DNA of 64,000 nucleotides, taken from Granulosicoccus sp036478565 (GTDB lineage Bacteria; Pseudomonadota; Gammaproteobacteria; Granulosicoccales; Granulosicoccaceae). The stretch covers positions 2,976,001-3,040,000 of the forward strand of contig OZ245050.1 in NCBI GenBank assembly GCA_965224525.1. Reading direction: 5' to 3'. This document shows positions 18,215 through 27,737 of the stretch, in pieces. The notes below the pieces were generated by a model. It did not search any database and was not told the DNA's origin. It saw nothing but the letters and a program-made list of their open reading frames with translations. The stretch's first letter is position 1. The number at the start of each line of letters is the position of its first letter. A program made the translations under genes and the position numbers.

Positions 18215-19720
18215 TCAGTTGCCTGCTGCAGCTTCAAACCGGTTTTTGTCCACTTTCAGGTAAGCCACGCCCTCATCAATAGCAAGTACGACCTCCAGCA
18301 CTCCTGGCAGCGCTTGTAGTTCAGCAATGGTGTGGTCAGGACTGATTCTTTCCTCGCGAGTTAGTGTACGACGGTGTGTGGTGACCCGCAATGGAGGCAC
18401 AAAGCCTGACAGTACCACCATCCATATTGCGCATAATAGTACCAGTGCCATGTACATGCCACTGGGTCCGGCGTAGCCATACAACCAGCCAGCTCCTGCC
18501 CCACCAACAAACGAGCCGAAAAACTGACTACTCGAATAGATCCCCATGGCACTGCCTTTGGCTGCGGCCGGGGCCAGCCGCGAAACCAGCGATGGCAGCA
18601 AAGCCTCCAGACCATTCAGAAAGCCAAAAAATACAGTAATACTGATAAACAACCAGATTTTCGTTACCGGCATCCAGCCGAACAGCAGCTGAGCTAGCAG
18701 TAGTCCTGCCACACAAAACATCAACACACCACGCATTGCGTATTTTTCGGCCACAATGATCAATGGCACCATCATGCCCACAGACAGTACAACCGCGGGC
18801 AAATAGATTAACCATTGAGCATCTCGAGCGACACCCGCATCGCGCAGCGCCATTGGTACAGCAAAGAAGGTAGCTGTAATCAGCAAATGCAACAGGAATA
18901 CACTGGCATTCAGACGAAACAATTGTTGATGCCCGGCCAGCCGTTTCATCGTAGGCAGATTGGCACCGGTATCGGCACTGTAGCGGCAAAGCGCCGGGTT
19001 AGGCACCGCAGTGTGCAATATGACGATACCGGATACTGCACTGGCAGCTGTCAGCCAGAATAAAGTATCTATCGAAAACCAGCCTATCAGCAGCGGACCC
19101 AGGATCAATGCCAAAATGAAGGCGAAACCGATACTGGCACCCAGCATGGCCATGACTTTAGTACGCTGCTCGTCGCGGGTCAGATCGGCTGCCAAGGCCA
19201 TTAGGGCAGCCGCAATTGCGCCGGTTCCCTGCATTGCGCGACCCATGATCACCCACCAGATTGAATCCGCCAGTGCCGCTACCACACTGCCGACCGCCAA
19301 CAGGATCAGCCCGATAGTGACCACCTTTTTACGCCCGATACGGTCACTCAGCATGCCAAACGGAATCTGCAGCAGAGCCTGAAGCAATCCGTAAATTCCA
19401 ATGGCCAGTCCAATCAGAAACGGCGTGCTGCCAACATAATCATCAGCAAATAGACTGAATACCGGCAGGATAATGAACAGGCCGAGCATACGCACTATGT
19501 AGATCAACGACAGCGACCAGGCGGCTCGTCTTTCGATTGGCGACAGGGATGAATTGGATGGGGCAGACACGGTGCTTGGAATATCCGGGCTTGGGCTTCG
19601 CACTATTGTTGACGGTACACACCATGCCGATTTGCGAGATCTGTCCAGAGTGGTGGCTTGCCGGGTTATAGTAACAGGCAATACCCGGCGAGCTTCAGCA
19701 CTACAGCGCCGAATTTCCAC
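18215..19720 (-). CDS. MFS transporter with C-terminal YAM-like domain (YajR type)
   Basis: An inner-membrane major facilitator with about 12 transmembrane helices. Motif A appears as GMLSDRIGRKKVV after helix 2, and the first helix is IYIVRMLGLFIILPVFSLFA. After helix 12 there is a soluble ferredoxin-like domain of about 70 residues (TIAELQALPGVLEVVLAIDEGVAYLKVDK) as in E. coli YajR. The substrate is unknown. The ORF opens with GTG at 19720 (501 residues), but the first ~50 residues are Arg/Ser-rich and unlike the family. A GTG at 19570 (451 residues) is an alternative; neither has a strong RBS. It is divergent from uvrA. Confidence 0.88.
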   Translation of the reverse strand: MEIRRCSAEARRVLPVTITRQATTLDRSRKSAWCVPSTIVRSPSPDIPSTVSAPSNSSLSPIERRAAWSLSLIYIVRMLGLFIILPVFSLFADDYVGSTPFLIGLAIGIYGLLQALLQIPFGMLSDRIGRKKVVTIGLILLAVGSVVAALADSIWWVIMGRAMQGTGAIAAALMALAADLTRDEQRTKVMAMLGASIGFAFILALILGPLLIGWFSIDTLFWLTAASAVSGIVILHTAVPNPALCRYSADTGANLPTMKRLAGHQQLFRLNASVFLLHLLITATFFAVPMALRDAGVARDAQWLIYLPAVVLSVGMMVPLIIVAEKYAMRGVLMFCVAGLLLAQLLFGWMPVTKIWLFISITVFFGFLNGLEALLPSLVSRLAPAAAKGSAMGIYSSSQFFGSFVGGAGAGWLYGYAGPSGMYMALVLLCAIWMVVLSGFVPPLRVTTHRRTLTREERISPDHTIAELQALPGVLEVVLAIDEGVAYLKVDKNRFEAAAGN

Positions 19721-19749
19721 TTCCAGGATAATCAGGCCCGGCAGCCGAG

Positions 19750-22578
19750 ATGGACACCATCCGAATCAGAGGCGCTCGCACCCACAATCTGAAAAATGTG
19801 GACGCCGACCTGCCCCGCGACAGTCTGATTGTCATCACTGGTCTATCCGGTAGCGGCAAATCTTCGCTCGCCTTCGACACCCTGTTTGCTGAAGGCCAAC
19901 GGCGTTATGTTGAATCATTATCGGCCTATGCCAGACAATTTCTGTCGGTTATGGAAAAGCCGGATGTTGACCTGATTGATGGTCTGTCCCCTGCCATTTC
20001 GATCGAACAGAAGTCTACTTCGCACAACCCTCGGTCAACCGTCGGCACGATAACCGAAGTCTATGACTACCTGCGCCTGCTATTCGCACGTGCGGGCACG
20101 CCAACCTGCCCTCTCCACGGCGAAGCATTGGTTGCACAAACCATCAGCCAGATGGTGGATCATGTGCAAAGCCTGGCCGCCGGCCGGCCGTTGGCTTTAC
20201 TGGCACCAGTCGTCCGCGACCGCAAGGGGGATCATGCGACTGTCATAGAGCGTTTGCGCGCTCAAGGCTACCTACGCGCGCGTATCGACGGCGTTATCAC
20301 CGAACTCGAAGGTGACATATCACTTAACGCCAAACAAAAGCATGTCATTGACGTCGTCGTTGATCGATTCAAAGTGCGCGAGGATAATGGTCTGCGCCTG
20401 GCTGAGTCTTTTGAAACTGCGACCGCACTCAGCGAGGGTACTGCGATTATCGCGTCACTGGACGGCAGCGGTGAAGACCTGGTGTTCTCGATGCAGTTCG
20501 CCTGCAGCCAATGTGGATACGCCATGCCTGAGCTTGAGCCACGCGTATTTTCCTTCAATAGCCCTCATGGCGCTTGTTCGGAGTGCGACGGCCTGGGTGT
20601 CAGTCAGTTTTTCGATTCTGAATTGATCATCACCAATCGGGCAGTAAGCCTGGCAGGGGGTGCGATTCGCGGCTGGGATCGGCGCAATGCCTATTACTTT
20701 CAAATGATCCAGTCGCTTGGAAAACACTACGATTTCGACGTCAATACCGTTTTTGATGATCTGCCCGCTTCGATACAAAACGTTGTTCTTCTCGGAAGTG
20801 CCAAAGAGGACATCACCTTCACCTACCTGTCGGAAAAAGGCCGCCACTCTCGCAGGTCCACACACCCTTTCGAGGGCATCATCCCGAACCTGAACCGACG
20901 TTATCGAGAAACAGAGTCCAATGCCGTGCGTGAAGAACTTGGTAAGCTGCTCTCATCGCAGCCCTGTACGAAATGCCTCGGTGAACGGCTGAACGAGGCG
21001 GCACGCCATGTTCTGGTGGGTGGTCACAGCCTACCGTCAATTGTCAATCGATCAATCAGCGATTCACAATCACTGATCAACAACCTGCAGCTCAGTGGCC
21101 AAAAGCAGGCTGTGGCCACCAAAATAACCGCCGAGATCTCTCAACGGTTGAGCTTTCTGGTCAATGTTGGGCTGGATTATCTTTCGCTTTCGCGTAGTGC
21201 AGAGACCTTGTCTGGCGGAGAAGCCCAGCGTATTCGCCTGGCCAGTCAAATAGGCGCCGGGCTGCAAGGTGTCATGTATGTGCTGGATGAACCATCGATA
21301 GGTTTGCATCCGCGTGACAACGACAAGCTACTGACAACGCTGACCTATCTACGGGATCTTGGCAACACAGTAATTGTGGTGGAGCATGATGAAGATGCCA
21401 TCCGCGCCGCCGACTACGTGCTGGACATCGGGCCTGGAGCCGGGATACATGGCGGACAAATAGTTGCCAGCGGAAAACCCGCCGACATCATGGCTAACCC
21501 GAATTCACTAACCGGCCAGTATCTGTCCGGGCAAAAACGTATCGAAATCCCTGTGCGAAAACCCGCTGGCAAGCATTGGATCAATGTAATAAATGCCACC
21601 GGCAATAATCTGAAAAACATTGATGTCAAACTGCCGCTGGGCTTGTGTACTGTCGTTACGGGTGTATCCGGCTCAGGAAAATCTACCCTGATTAACGACA
21701 CTTTGTATCGCTACGCCGCACAGTTAATCAATCGATCGAAACACACTGTCGCACCGGTTAAAACGGTGACCGGACTCAAAACACTCGATAAAATTGTCGC
21801 CATTGATCAAAGCCCGATAGGTCGTACACCAAGAAGCAATCCAGCTACTTATTCTGGTTTGTTCTCCATCATCCGAGAGTTGTTTTCGGGTACCCCAGAA
21901 GCTCGTTCACGTGGTTACAAATCGGGGCGCTTCAGTTTCAATATTAAGGGCGGGCGTTGCGAGGCATGCAAGGGTGATGGCCTGATCAAGGTAGAGATGC
22001 ATTTTTTACCTGACGTGTATGTTCCTTGTGATATTTGCAAGGCCAAACGCTATAACCGCGAAACTCTGGACATTCGATACAAGGGAGAAAATATCCATCA
22101 AGTGCTCGACATGACTGTTGAACAAGCATTCGATTTTTTCGCAGCCGTGCCAAACCTGCATCGCAAATTGCAAACACTCATGGACGTCGGGCTTTCCTAT
22201 ATCACTCTCGGACAAAATGCGACAACGCTGTCCGGCGGAGAGGCGCAACGTATTAAACTGGCACGCGAGCTATCCAAACGCGACACTGGTAACACCCTGT
22301 ACATTCTTGATGAGCCGACCACAGGATTGCACTTTGAAGATGTCAAAGCTTTACTGGGCGTATTGCAGCAGTTACGTGACGCTGGTAACACCATCATTAT
22401 CATTGAGCACAATCTGGACGTTATAAAAACCGCTGACTGGGTCATAGATCTTGGCCCTGAAGGCGGCGATGGTGGTGGCACTGTCGTCGCCAGCGGCACG
22501 CCGGAAGCTATTGCCGCGTGCATGAAATCGTATACTGGCCAGTATTTAAAGCATATGCTGGATGACGTAGTTGAATAA
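19750..22578 (+). CDS. uvrA: Excinuclease ABC subunit A
   Basis: UvrA is the damage-recognition ATPase of nucleotide excision repair and works as a dimer with UvrB. The 942-residue protein has two ABC modules: Walker A GLSGSGKSSLAFD near the N-terminus with signature LSGGEAQRIRLASQ, and a second Walker A GVSGSGKSTLIND with signature LSGGEAQRIKLARE. CxxC zinc fingers are visible (CSQCGY...CSECDG and CEACKGDG...CDICKAKRY). The length is normal. Its stop lies only 10 bp from the stop of the convergent receptor gene. Confidence 0.98.
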   Translation: MDTIRIRGARTHNLKNVDADLPRDSLIVITGLSGSGKSSLAFDTLFAEGQRRYVESLSAYARQFLSVMEKPDVDLIDGLSPAISIEQKSTSHNPRSTVGTITEVYDYLRLLFARAGTPTCPLHGEALVAQTISQMVDHVQSLAAGRPLALLAPVVRDRKGDHATVIERLRAQGYLRARIDGVITELEGDISLNAKQKHVIDVVVDRFKVREDNGLRLAESFETATALSEGTAIIASLDGSGEDLVFSMQFACSQCGYAMPELEPRVFSFNSPHGACSECDGLGVSQFFDSELIITNRAVSLAGGAIRGWDRRNAYYFQMIQSLGKHYDFDVNTVFDDLPASIQNVVLLGSAKEDITFTYLSEKGRHSRRSTHPFEGIIPNLNRRYRETESNAVREELGKLLSSQPCTKCLGERLNEAARHVLVGGHSLPSIVNRSISDSQSLINNLQLSGQKQAVATKITAEISQRLSFLVNVGLDYLSLSRSAETLSGGEAQRIRLASQIGAGLQGVMYVLDEPSIGLHPRDNDKLLTTLTYLRDLGNTVIVVEHDEDAIRAADYVLDIGPGAGIHGGQIVASGKPADIMANPNSLTGQYLSGQKRIEIPVRKPAGKHWINVINATGNNLKNIDVKLPLGLCTVVTGVSGSGKSTLINDTLYRYAAQLINRSKHTVAPVKTVTGLKTLDKIVAIDQSPIGRTPRSNPATYSGLFSIIRELFSGTPEARSRGYKSGRFSFNIKGGRCEACKGDGLIKVEMHFLPDVYVPCDICKAKRYNRETLDIRYKGENIHQVLDMTVEQAFDFFAAVPNLHRKLQTLMDVGLSYITLGQNATTLSGGEAQRIKLARELSKRDTGNTLYILDEPTTGLHFEDVKALLGVLQQLRDAGNTIIIIEHNLDVIKTADWVIDLGPEGGDGGGTVVASGTPEAIAACMKSYTGQYLKHMLDDVVE

Positions 22579-22588
22579 ATTCACGTGA

Positions 22589-24784
22589 TTATGCCGCTCG
22601 TATGTTCCGTAAAAAATGTTCTACAACCTCTTTTATACGCGCAGTGTTTTCCGACACCTCACCCGCCGCCACCTGGACATCAGCTGCAAATGATTTGACT
22701 TCAACTACGCTAGTCGAAACTTCATTAACAATTAGCTTGACATCCTGAGATCTGGACGCTGCAATTTTCACGTTTCGCGAAATATCTGAAGTCGTCACAT
22801 CCTGCTGATTGACTGCAGCGGCTATGGTGTTGTTAATCTCATTGGTACTATTGATTACTTCTCGGATATCAACAACAGAGCTCCCTACGTTTTTTGATGC
22901 CATCCGAACTGCTTCAATATGCGAACCAATATCACCAGTCGCACGAGCTGTCTGTGTTGCCAGCTCCTTAACCTCGCTAGCCACTACCGCAAATCCTTTG
23001 CCGGCGTCTCCGGCTCTTGCTGCTTCAATCGTCGCGTTCAGCGCAAGTAAATTGGTCTGCTCTGCTATATCATTTATCAGCTTCACAACGTTTGTGATGA
23101 GATTCGATGTTTTATTCATATCATCAACAAGAGCCTGCGTCTTGCCCACTTCCTCAACGGCGCTTGAAGTCATTTCATTTGATCTGTTCAACTGTTGTGC
23201 TATTTCTGAAATTGACGATGCAATTTCTTCTGATGCTATAGCAACTGTATTAACGTTCTCTGTTGCATCCTCAGATGCGGACAACGCAGAAGCGCTACTT
23301 CCCTGAGCTCTATTAGCAATGCCACTCATGGAATCTGCAGAACTATCCAGTACATTCGATGCGGACACAAGGCCATCCATAACGTCAACGATATTGCTGT
23401 CAAATTCGGCTATCACCTTCTCTAGTGACGCAGCACGTTGTTCGCGAGCGCTGACCAGTTCACGCTCAAGCTCCAACTCTCGCTCTCTTTCCTCATGTTT
23501 CAATTCAGCGGCCATTTCTACTTCCCGTTCTTTTCTTGCCGACTCCTCTTTTGCAAGTTTTTCACTTTCAAGGTGCCGGTTTTCTTGATCTTTTTCTGTT
23601 TGTTTCTCCAGAATCTTCTGTTGTACAGCATTTTCCTTAAACACCAAAACCGAACTTGCCATTTCGCCTATTTCACTTTTGAATTTGACATGTGGCACCG
23701 AGGCATCAAGGTCACCCGTTGACAACAGTTTCATACTGGCTTGAATATCTTTCAATGGCAGAGTAATAGATCGACGTATAACTATAGATGCTCCAAGTGC
23801 AGCAATCACAAGTGCACTCAACCCTAATAGGTATAGTTGGAACGCTGTAGTTGCGTTTTTTGCGGATGTGGCTGTTTTGATTCGAAATTCGGATGATATC
23901 TTGTCTTCAACTGTTTTTAATATATTGATTTTTTTAGTCATAATTTCATACATACCAGCCGTACCGACTACTCCACTTGCTGATAAATCCCAAGGTGATG
24001 CCAGCGCAATCGCACGAAGTTGATCCACTTTTTCAACATCAGGACCCACCATAGCCTGCTTATAAAACGCTCGCAATTCATTTGTAGCATTCGCGCGAAA
24101 ACTGCTAACATATGCGTCTTGTTTAGAAATTATAGCGACATATTTTTGCAGCGCCTCTCGCCCGAATGAACCTTCTGCGTAGCTGGCGGACGCAACTGCT
24201 CGTTCTTGACCAGCTGCTTCCTTTGCATCAAGAAATGAAATATAGGTTACAAAGTCTCTCAGGCGTCCTGCATCAGTAATCAGATCCGCAGCCTTTCTGA
24301 CAACACCAAGCAAGTTTGCAATAGTCTCGGTGTAGTACTGCGCCGTCATCTTCTTATCCATTGCCAAGGAAATCGTTTCACCACGAACAGCTGACAGTTT
24401 GCTGATATTTAATACTGACTGACTCAGCATATTTTCCAGTTCTTCACCATATTTTTCAACGGGAAATTCGCTGGCAGCAACGTCGAACAAATCTCTGTAT
24501 TTGTCAGTTGTTGCAATCTGCTTTTCGAGCATTTCACCAAACATTTCAGATCCTTTTGAACCGATATATCCAGCTGAAGCACCTCTTTCTTTCTGAATCT
24601 CATGCACAAGACTACTAATATCTGTTGCAAATTCTGTAAGGGAATCCAACCGGGCCATAGCAGTTTTTTCCAACCACAACTGGTTCAGAAAATTTGATGT
24701 TATGCCAACCAATGGTACCAGCATGATTATTACCATGCTGATTATTCTGCTTCTTATACTATATTTATTAAGCGTCTTTGTCAC
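22589..24784 (-). CDS. Methyl-accepting chemotaxis protein with NIT-like sensor
   Basis: The receptor has 731 residues and starts with GTG at 24784 (GAGG upstream). Transmembrane helix 1 is at about 15-35. The periplasmic domain at 40-310 resembles the nitrate/nitrite-sensing NIT domain (VHEIQKERGASAGYIGSKG). Helix 2 is at about 313-335, then HAMP, a Glu/Arg-rich coiled region, and the signalling domain with the hairpin tip region LLALNATIEAARAGDAGKGF. No C-terminal CheR-binding pentapeptide is seen. It is the last gene of the chemotaxis operon. The NIT-like call rests on the QKERG motif; the ligand is inference only. Confidence 0.9.
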   Translation of the reverse strand: MTKTLNKYSIRSRIISMVIIMLVPLVGITSNFLNQLWLEKTAMARLDSLTEFATDISSLVHEIQKERGASAGYIGSKGSEMFGEMLEKQIATTDKYRDLFDVAASEFPVEKYGEELENMLSQSVLNISKLSAVRGETISLAMDKKMTAQYYTETIANLLGVVRKAADLITDAGRLRDFVTYISFLDAKEAAGQERAVASASYAEGSFGREALQKYVAIISKQDAYVSSFRANATNELRAFYKQAMVGPDVEKVDQLRAIALASPWDLSASGVVGTAGMYEIMTKKINILKTVEDKISSEFRIKTATSAKNATTAFQLYLLGLSALVIAALGASIVIRRSITLPLKDIQASMKLLSTGDLDASVPHVKFKSEIGEMASSVLVFKENAVQQKILEKQTEKDQENRHLESEKLAKEESARKEREVEMAAELKHEERERELELERELVSAREQRAASLEKVIAEFDSNIVDVMDGLVSASNVLDSSADSMSGIANRAQGSSASALSASEDATENVNTVAIASEEIASSISEIAQQLNRSNEMTSSAVEEVGKTQALVDDMNKTSNLITNVVKLINDIAEQTNLLALNATIEAARAGDAGKGFAVVASEVKELATQTARATGDIGSHIEAVRMASKNVGSSVVDIREVINSTNEINNTIAAAVNQQDVTTSDISRNVKIAASRSQDVKLIVNEVSTSVVEVKSFAADVQVAAGEVSENTARIKEVVEHFLRNIRAA

Positions 24785-24861
24785 TTTAAAACCTCGTGTC
24801 TGCTACTGACAGAATTAGTTAGTGTTTATTCAACTAATATGAATTGTTCGCCACGGCAGCT

Positions 24862-25317
24862 TCAAGCAGCTCTGGCATGCGTTAATGAAGTAGGTATAAC
24901 CGCTATTTCAAACCGTTCATTATTACAACTGAATGCATACCACTTGATTCCAACTTCATCTCCCATGGATTGCACAGTTTCAATACTTGGTAAAGCCAAG
25001 TCGCATGTCTCGGGCAACAAACTCTTAACCGTCCCCCCCAGCATATTGGTTAATTCACACAAAGCGTCAGCTCGATCCTCGTCATTTACCTCTTTTGGGT
25101 TCGCATTAAACATTTTGGTAGCCACACTATTTAAGTATTTTATTGAGGTTCGCACAATGACAATGCCATTCCATGCTCCAGAGATAACAATACTCGCAGC
25201 CATTCCATTTATATTCATTTTATCGCCCGATGTTTCATAGACTGCAGGCAGACCGACCACCGAGCTACAAATTCCGTCAACAATTTCCAGTAGGTCTTCA
25301 ATTGAAAGTTCAGACAT
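24862..25317 (-). CDS. CheX-like chemotaxis phosphatase domain protein
   Basis: The 151-residue protein begins MSELSIEDLLEIVDGICSSV with a GAGG Shine-Dalgarno. It has the CheC/CheX-type middle DALCELTNMLGGTVKSLLP, corresponding to the ExxN phosphatase motif (E, L, T, N in CELTNML), and GMAASIVISGAWNGIVIV before it. CheX proteins dephosphorylate CheY-P. It lies directly after cheR, and no cheZ is visible in the window, so it is the best candidate for signal termination here. A longer ORF start overlaps cheR and lacks an RBS. Confidence 0.75.
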   Translation of the reverse strand: MSELSIEDLLEIVDGICSSVVGLPAVYETSGDKMNINGMAASIVISGAWNGIVIVRTSIKYLNSVATKMFNANPKEVNDEDRADALCELTNMLGGTVKSLLPETCDLALPSIETVQSMGDEVGIKWYAFSCNNERFEIAVIPTSLTHARAA

Positions 25318-25327
25318 GGGGTATCCT

Positions 25328-26143
25328 CTATCGGGTAATTTGGAAATAACTACTGGGACCAGACGTCTTTCTTTCGTAACATGTGTCAAGATTCAGTACC
25401 GTTTCGGACAAACCAAGAAACAAATACCCTTCGGGCTTCAGAACAGTGCTGGTCTTGTTTAGTACAGAGCTCTTTACATCCGGATCAAAATAGATCAGAA
25501 CGTTTCGCATGAATATCACATCAATTGATGGCAGAGCACTCCAGTCGCCTATGAGATTCATTGTTCTTGCAGTTACCATTTCACGTAACTCCTGGCCAAC
25601 TTGCCAGCTAAGCCCCTTTTTCGTGAAGTACTTTGCCAGCATCTGGATCGGTAATCCCCGGTTGACTTCAAGCTTGGTATATAGCCCCAACTCCGTCTTA
25701 TCCACGACCTCAGAGGATAGATCTGTTGCAAGTATATTTACCCGAGGTGCGAGAGCAGAGCATTTCTCAAGAATTGACATGGCTATCGTATAGGGCTCTT
25801 GCCCGGTGGCACAGGCAGCACACCAGATGTTGATTATATCGGGATGTGAGTCAGCTATTGACGGCAATACAGAATCACAAAGCGTATCAAACGGATGGGC
25901 GTCTCTGAAAAACGAGGTCTCGTTGGTAGTCATCGCTTCAATTACACTGGCAGTCAACCTGTCATCCTGCTTGTTTCTTAAACTATTCAACAATTCCTGT
26001 AGTGTGCCGTATTCTGTTTTTCTGGCCAACGAGGTCAGTCGTGATTCGACCAGGTATTTCATGTCCGAATCGAGCGCTATCGCAGATTCACGACGGACCA
26101 GATCCTGAACAAAACTGAAATCACTGTCACTGACATCACTCAC
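25328..26143 (-). CDS. cheR: Chemotaxis protein methyltransferase CheR
   Basis: CheR methylates receptor glutamates with S-adenosylmethionine. The 271-residue protein has the N-terminal helical domain and a SAM-binding methyltransferase domain: TTNETSFFRDAHPFD, IWCAACATGQEPYTIAM, NILATDLSSEVV, DVIFMRNVLIYFD and GYLFLGLSETV. The GTG start at 26143 overlaps the cheB stop as GTGA. Its target receptors are probably the three encoded in this cluster. Confidence 0.95.
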   Translation of the reverse strand: MSDVSDSDFSFVQDLVRRESAIALDSDMKYLVESRLTSLARKTEYGTLQELLNSLRNKQDDRLTASVIEAMTTNETSFFRDAHPFDTLCDSVLPSIADSHPDIINIWCAACATGQEPYTIAMSILEKCSALAPRVNILATDLSSEVVDKTELGLYTKLEVNRGLPIQMLAKYFTKKGLSWQVGQELREMVTARTMNLIGDWSALPSIDVIFMRNVLIYFDPDVKSSVLNKTSTVLKPEGYLFLGLSETVLNLDTCYERKTSGPSSYFQITR

Positions 26144-27306
26144 GACATTTTCCCCTGGCTTACAATACGATCTGTCTGGACGGTATTCCTGACAGGCTGT
26201 ATTTGCGGGTTAATTGAGGACTGTACGCTACGTTTTTTAGTCACCAAATAGCGCATGATAGTATCTGCGAATTTATCCAAAGGTACTATCTCGCTGGCAA
26301 ATCCAGCCTCTACTACAAGCCTTGGCATCCCCCAAACGACCGAGCTCTCCTGATCTTGTACCAGTATTTTTGAACCCACTTTTGCCAGTATTTCTGCGCC
26401 TTTCACGCCGTCACTGCCCATGCCAGTCATAATGACGGCCAGGGATTGGGCGCCGTATATTTCCGCGACTGAACGGAATAGCACATCAACTGCGGGCCGG
26501 CATGAGTTCTCTGGCGGTGTTTTATTCAAGGTTATTACCACATCATCACCGATACGCTCTAGCACCATGTGAAAATCACCTGGTGCTATGTAGATTGTTC
26601 CCCCGCGAAGTTTATCGCCAGATTGCCCTTCCTTGACCTTGAGCGTTGTCCCACCATCCAGCCGTTGCGCTAGCTTATTTGTAAATTCTGCGGGCATATG
26701 CTGAACAATAACTACGGGCACCCTGAGGTCCCCTGGTAATTGCGGCAGAACCCTTGCCAATGCCTCTGGCCCTCCAGTCGATACACCGATAGCCAGGATA
26801 CCAATCGAATCACTACTAACGTCATTCACCCTGAACTTTACTATTTTTTTTGCCATGCTCAGAGGCATTGGATTTTCTTTGGCTGCACCCTGCTCATCAA
26901 GATCACAAAGCGCCATTATTTTTGGTAGTAAATCAGCACTGAGCTGTTTCAACGAGGAACTAATTCCGCCACCAGAACCCGGCTTGGCAACATAGTCATC
27001 CGCTCCAAGGGCCAATGCATCCAATGCAGCATCAGCACCACTACCAGTTCCCGAACTTACCATTATTACGCGTATATCCGGCCAGCGTTTTCTAAGCTCG
27101 ACGAGCGTTTGTAACCCATCCATCTCTGGCATTATTATGTCCAGAGTGATGAGATCAGGTAGTACGTCGCCCACCATGTCCAGCGCAATCTGACCGTTGG
27201 CAGCCTTGCCGACTACCTCAAGTTGAGCATTATCAGCGACAACATTACTAATGAGCTCTTGCATGAAGTATGAGTCATCAACAACAAGTATTCGTTTGGT
27301 GTTCAT
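26140..27306 (-). CDS. cheB: Chemotaxis response regulator / protein-glutamate methylesterase CheB (copy 1)
   Basis: CheB removes receptor methyl groups when phosphorylated by CheA. From the ATG at 27306 it has 388 residues. The receiver domain is at about 1-125 (RILVVDDSYFMQEL, phosphoacceptor in LITLDIIMPEMDG). The C-terminal esterase has the serine in GVSTGGPEAL, histidine in VVIVQHMPAEFT and aspartate in MTGMGSDGVKGAE. It is one of two CheB genes in the cluster; the other is at 37.2-38.3 kb. It starts one nucleotide before the cheY stop. Confidence 0.95.
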   Translation of the reverse strand: MNTKRILVVDDSYFMQELISNVVADNAQLEVVGKAANGQIALDMVGDVLPDLITLDIIMPEMDGLQTLVELRKRWPDIRVIMVSSGTGSGADAALDALALGADDYVAKPGSGGGISSSLKQLSADLLPKIMALCDLDEQGAAKENPMPLSMAKKIVKFRVNDVSSDSIGILAIGVSTGGPEALARVLPQLPGDLRVPVVIVQHMPAEFTNKLAQRLDGGTTLKVKEGQSGDKLRGGTIYIAPGDFHMVLERIGDDVVITLNKTPPENSCRPAVDVLFRSVAEIYGAQSLAVIMTGMGSDGVKGAEILAKVGSKILVQDQESSVVWGMPRLVVEAGFASEIVPLDKFADTIMRYLVTKKRSVQSSINPQIQPVRNTVQTDRIVSQGKMS

Positions 27307-27307
27307 A

Positions 27308-27694
27308 TCAGTATGAAACCAGGCCAAGAAGCTTCAGTTTCTCCACTATTACATCATCTGTAAATGGTTTCATAACATATTCGTTAGCGCCCGCAGCCAT
27401 AGCCTTGACAACACGATTCATCTCGGTTTCGGTTGTAACCATCATCAACCACATTTCCTTGTTCTTGGCATCAGAACGTACGGCCTTGACAAACTCATAA
27501 CCATTCATTTCCGGCATATTCCAGTCGACCAACGCTATATCAATATCACTGTTGAGCGCTAATTTCTCAAGACCATCAATCCCATGACACGCCTCTGTAG
27601 TTTTGAACCCGAGGCCCTGTAGAATGCGCCGTAGTATCGCTCGCATTGCACGAGAGTCATCGACAATTAATGCATGTACTTCTGTTTCTAACAT
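27308..27694 (-). CDS. cheY: Chemotaxis response regulator CheY
   Basis: A single receiver domain of 128 residues. It has the acidic pocket HALIVDDSRAMRAI, the phosphoacceptor in ALVDWNMPEMNGYEF, the conserved threonine in MMVTTETE, and the lysine in YVMKPFTDD. It has no output domain, so it acts by binding a partner such as the flagellar switch or a pilus motor. The ATG at 27694 is preferred over a GTG three codons upstream. It lies between a receptor gene and cheB. Confidence 0.93.
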   Translation of the reverse strand: MLETEVHALIVDDSRAMRAILRRILQGLGFKTTEACHGIDGLEKLALNSDIDIALVDWNMPEMNGYEFVKAVRSDAKNKEMWLMMVTTETEMNRVVKAMAAGANEYVMKPFTDDVIVEKLKLLGLVSY

Positions 27695-27737
27695 GGAGTT
27701 CACTCTGTCTTTATTGATATTATTTTTAACATTGATA

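Noticed and set aside
22579..22588. Bidirectional terminator between convergent uvrA and receptor genes
   Set aside because: The gap is only 10 bp and no stable hairpin is seen across it.
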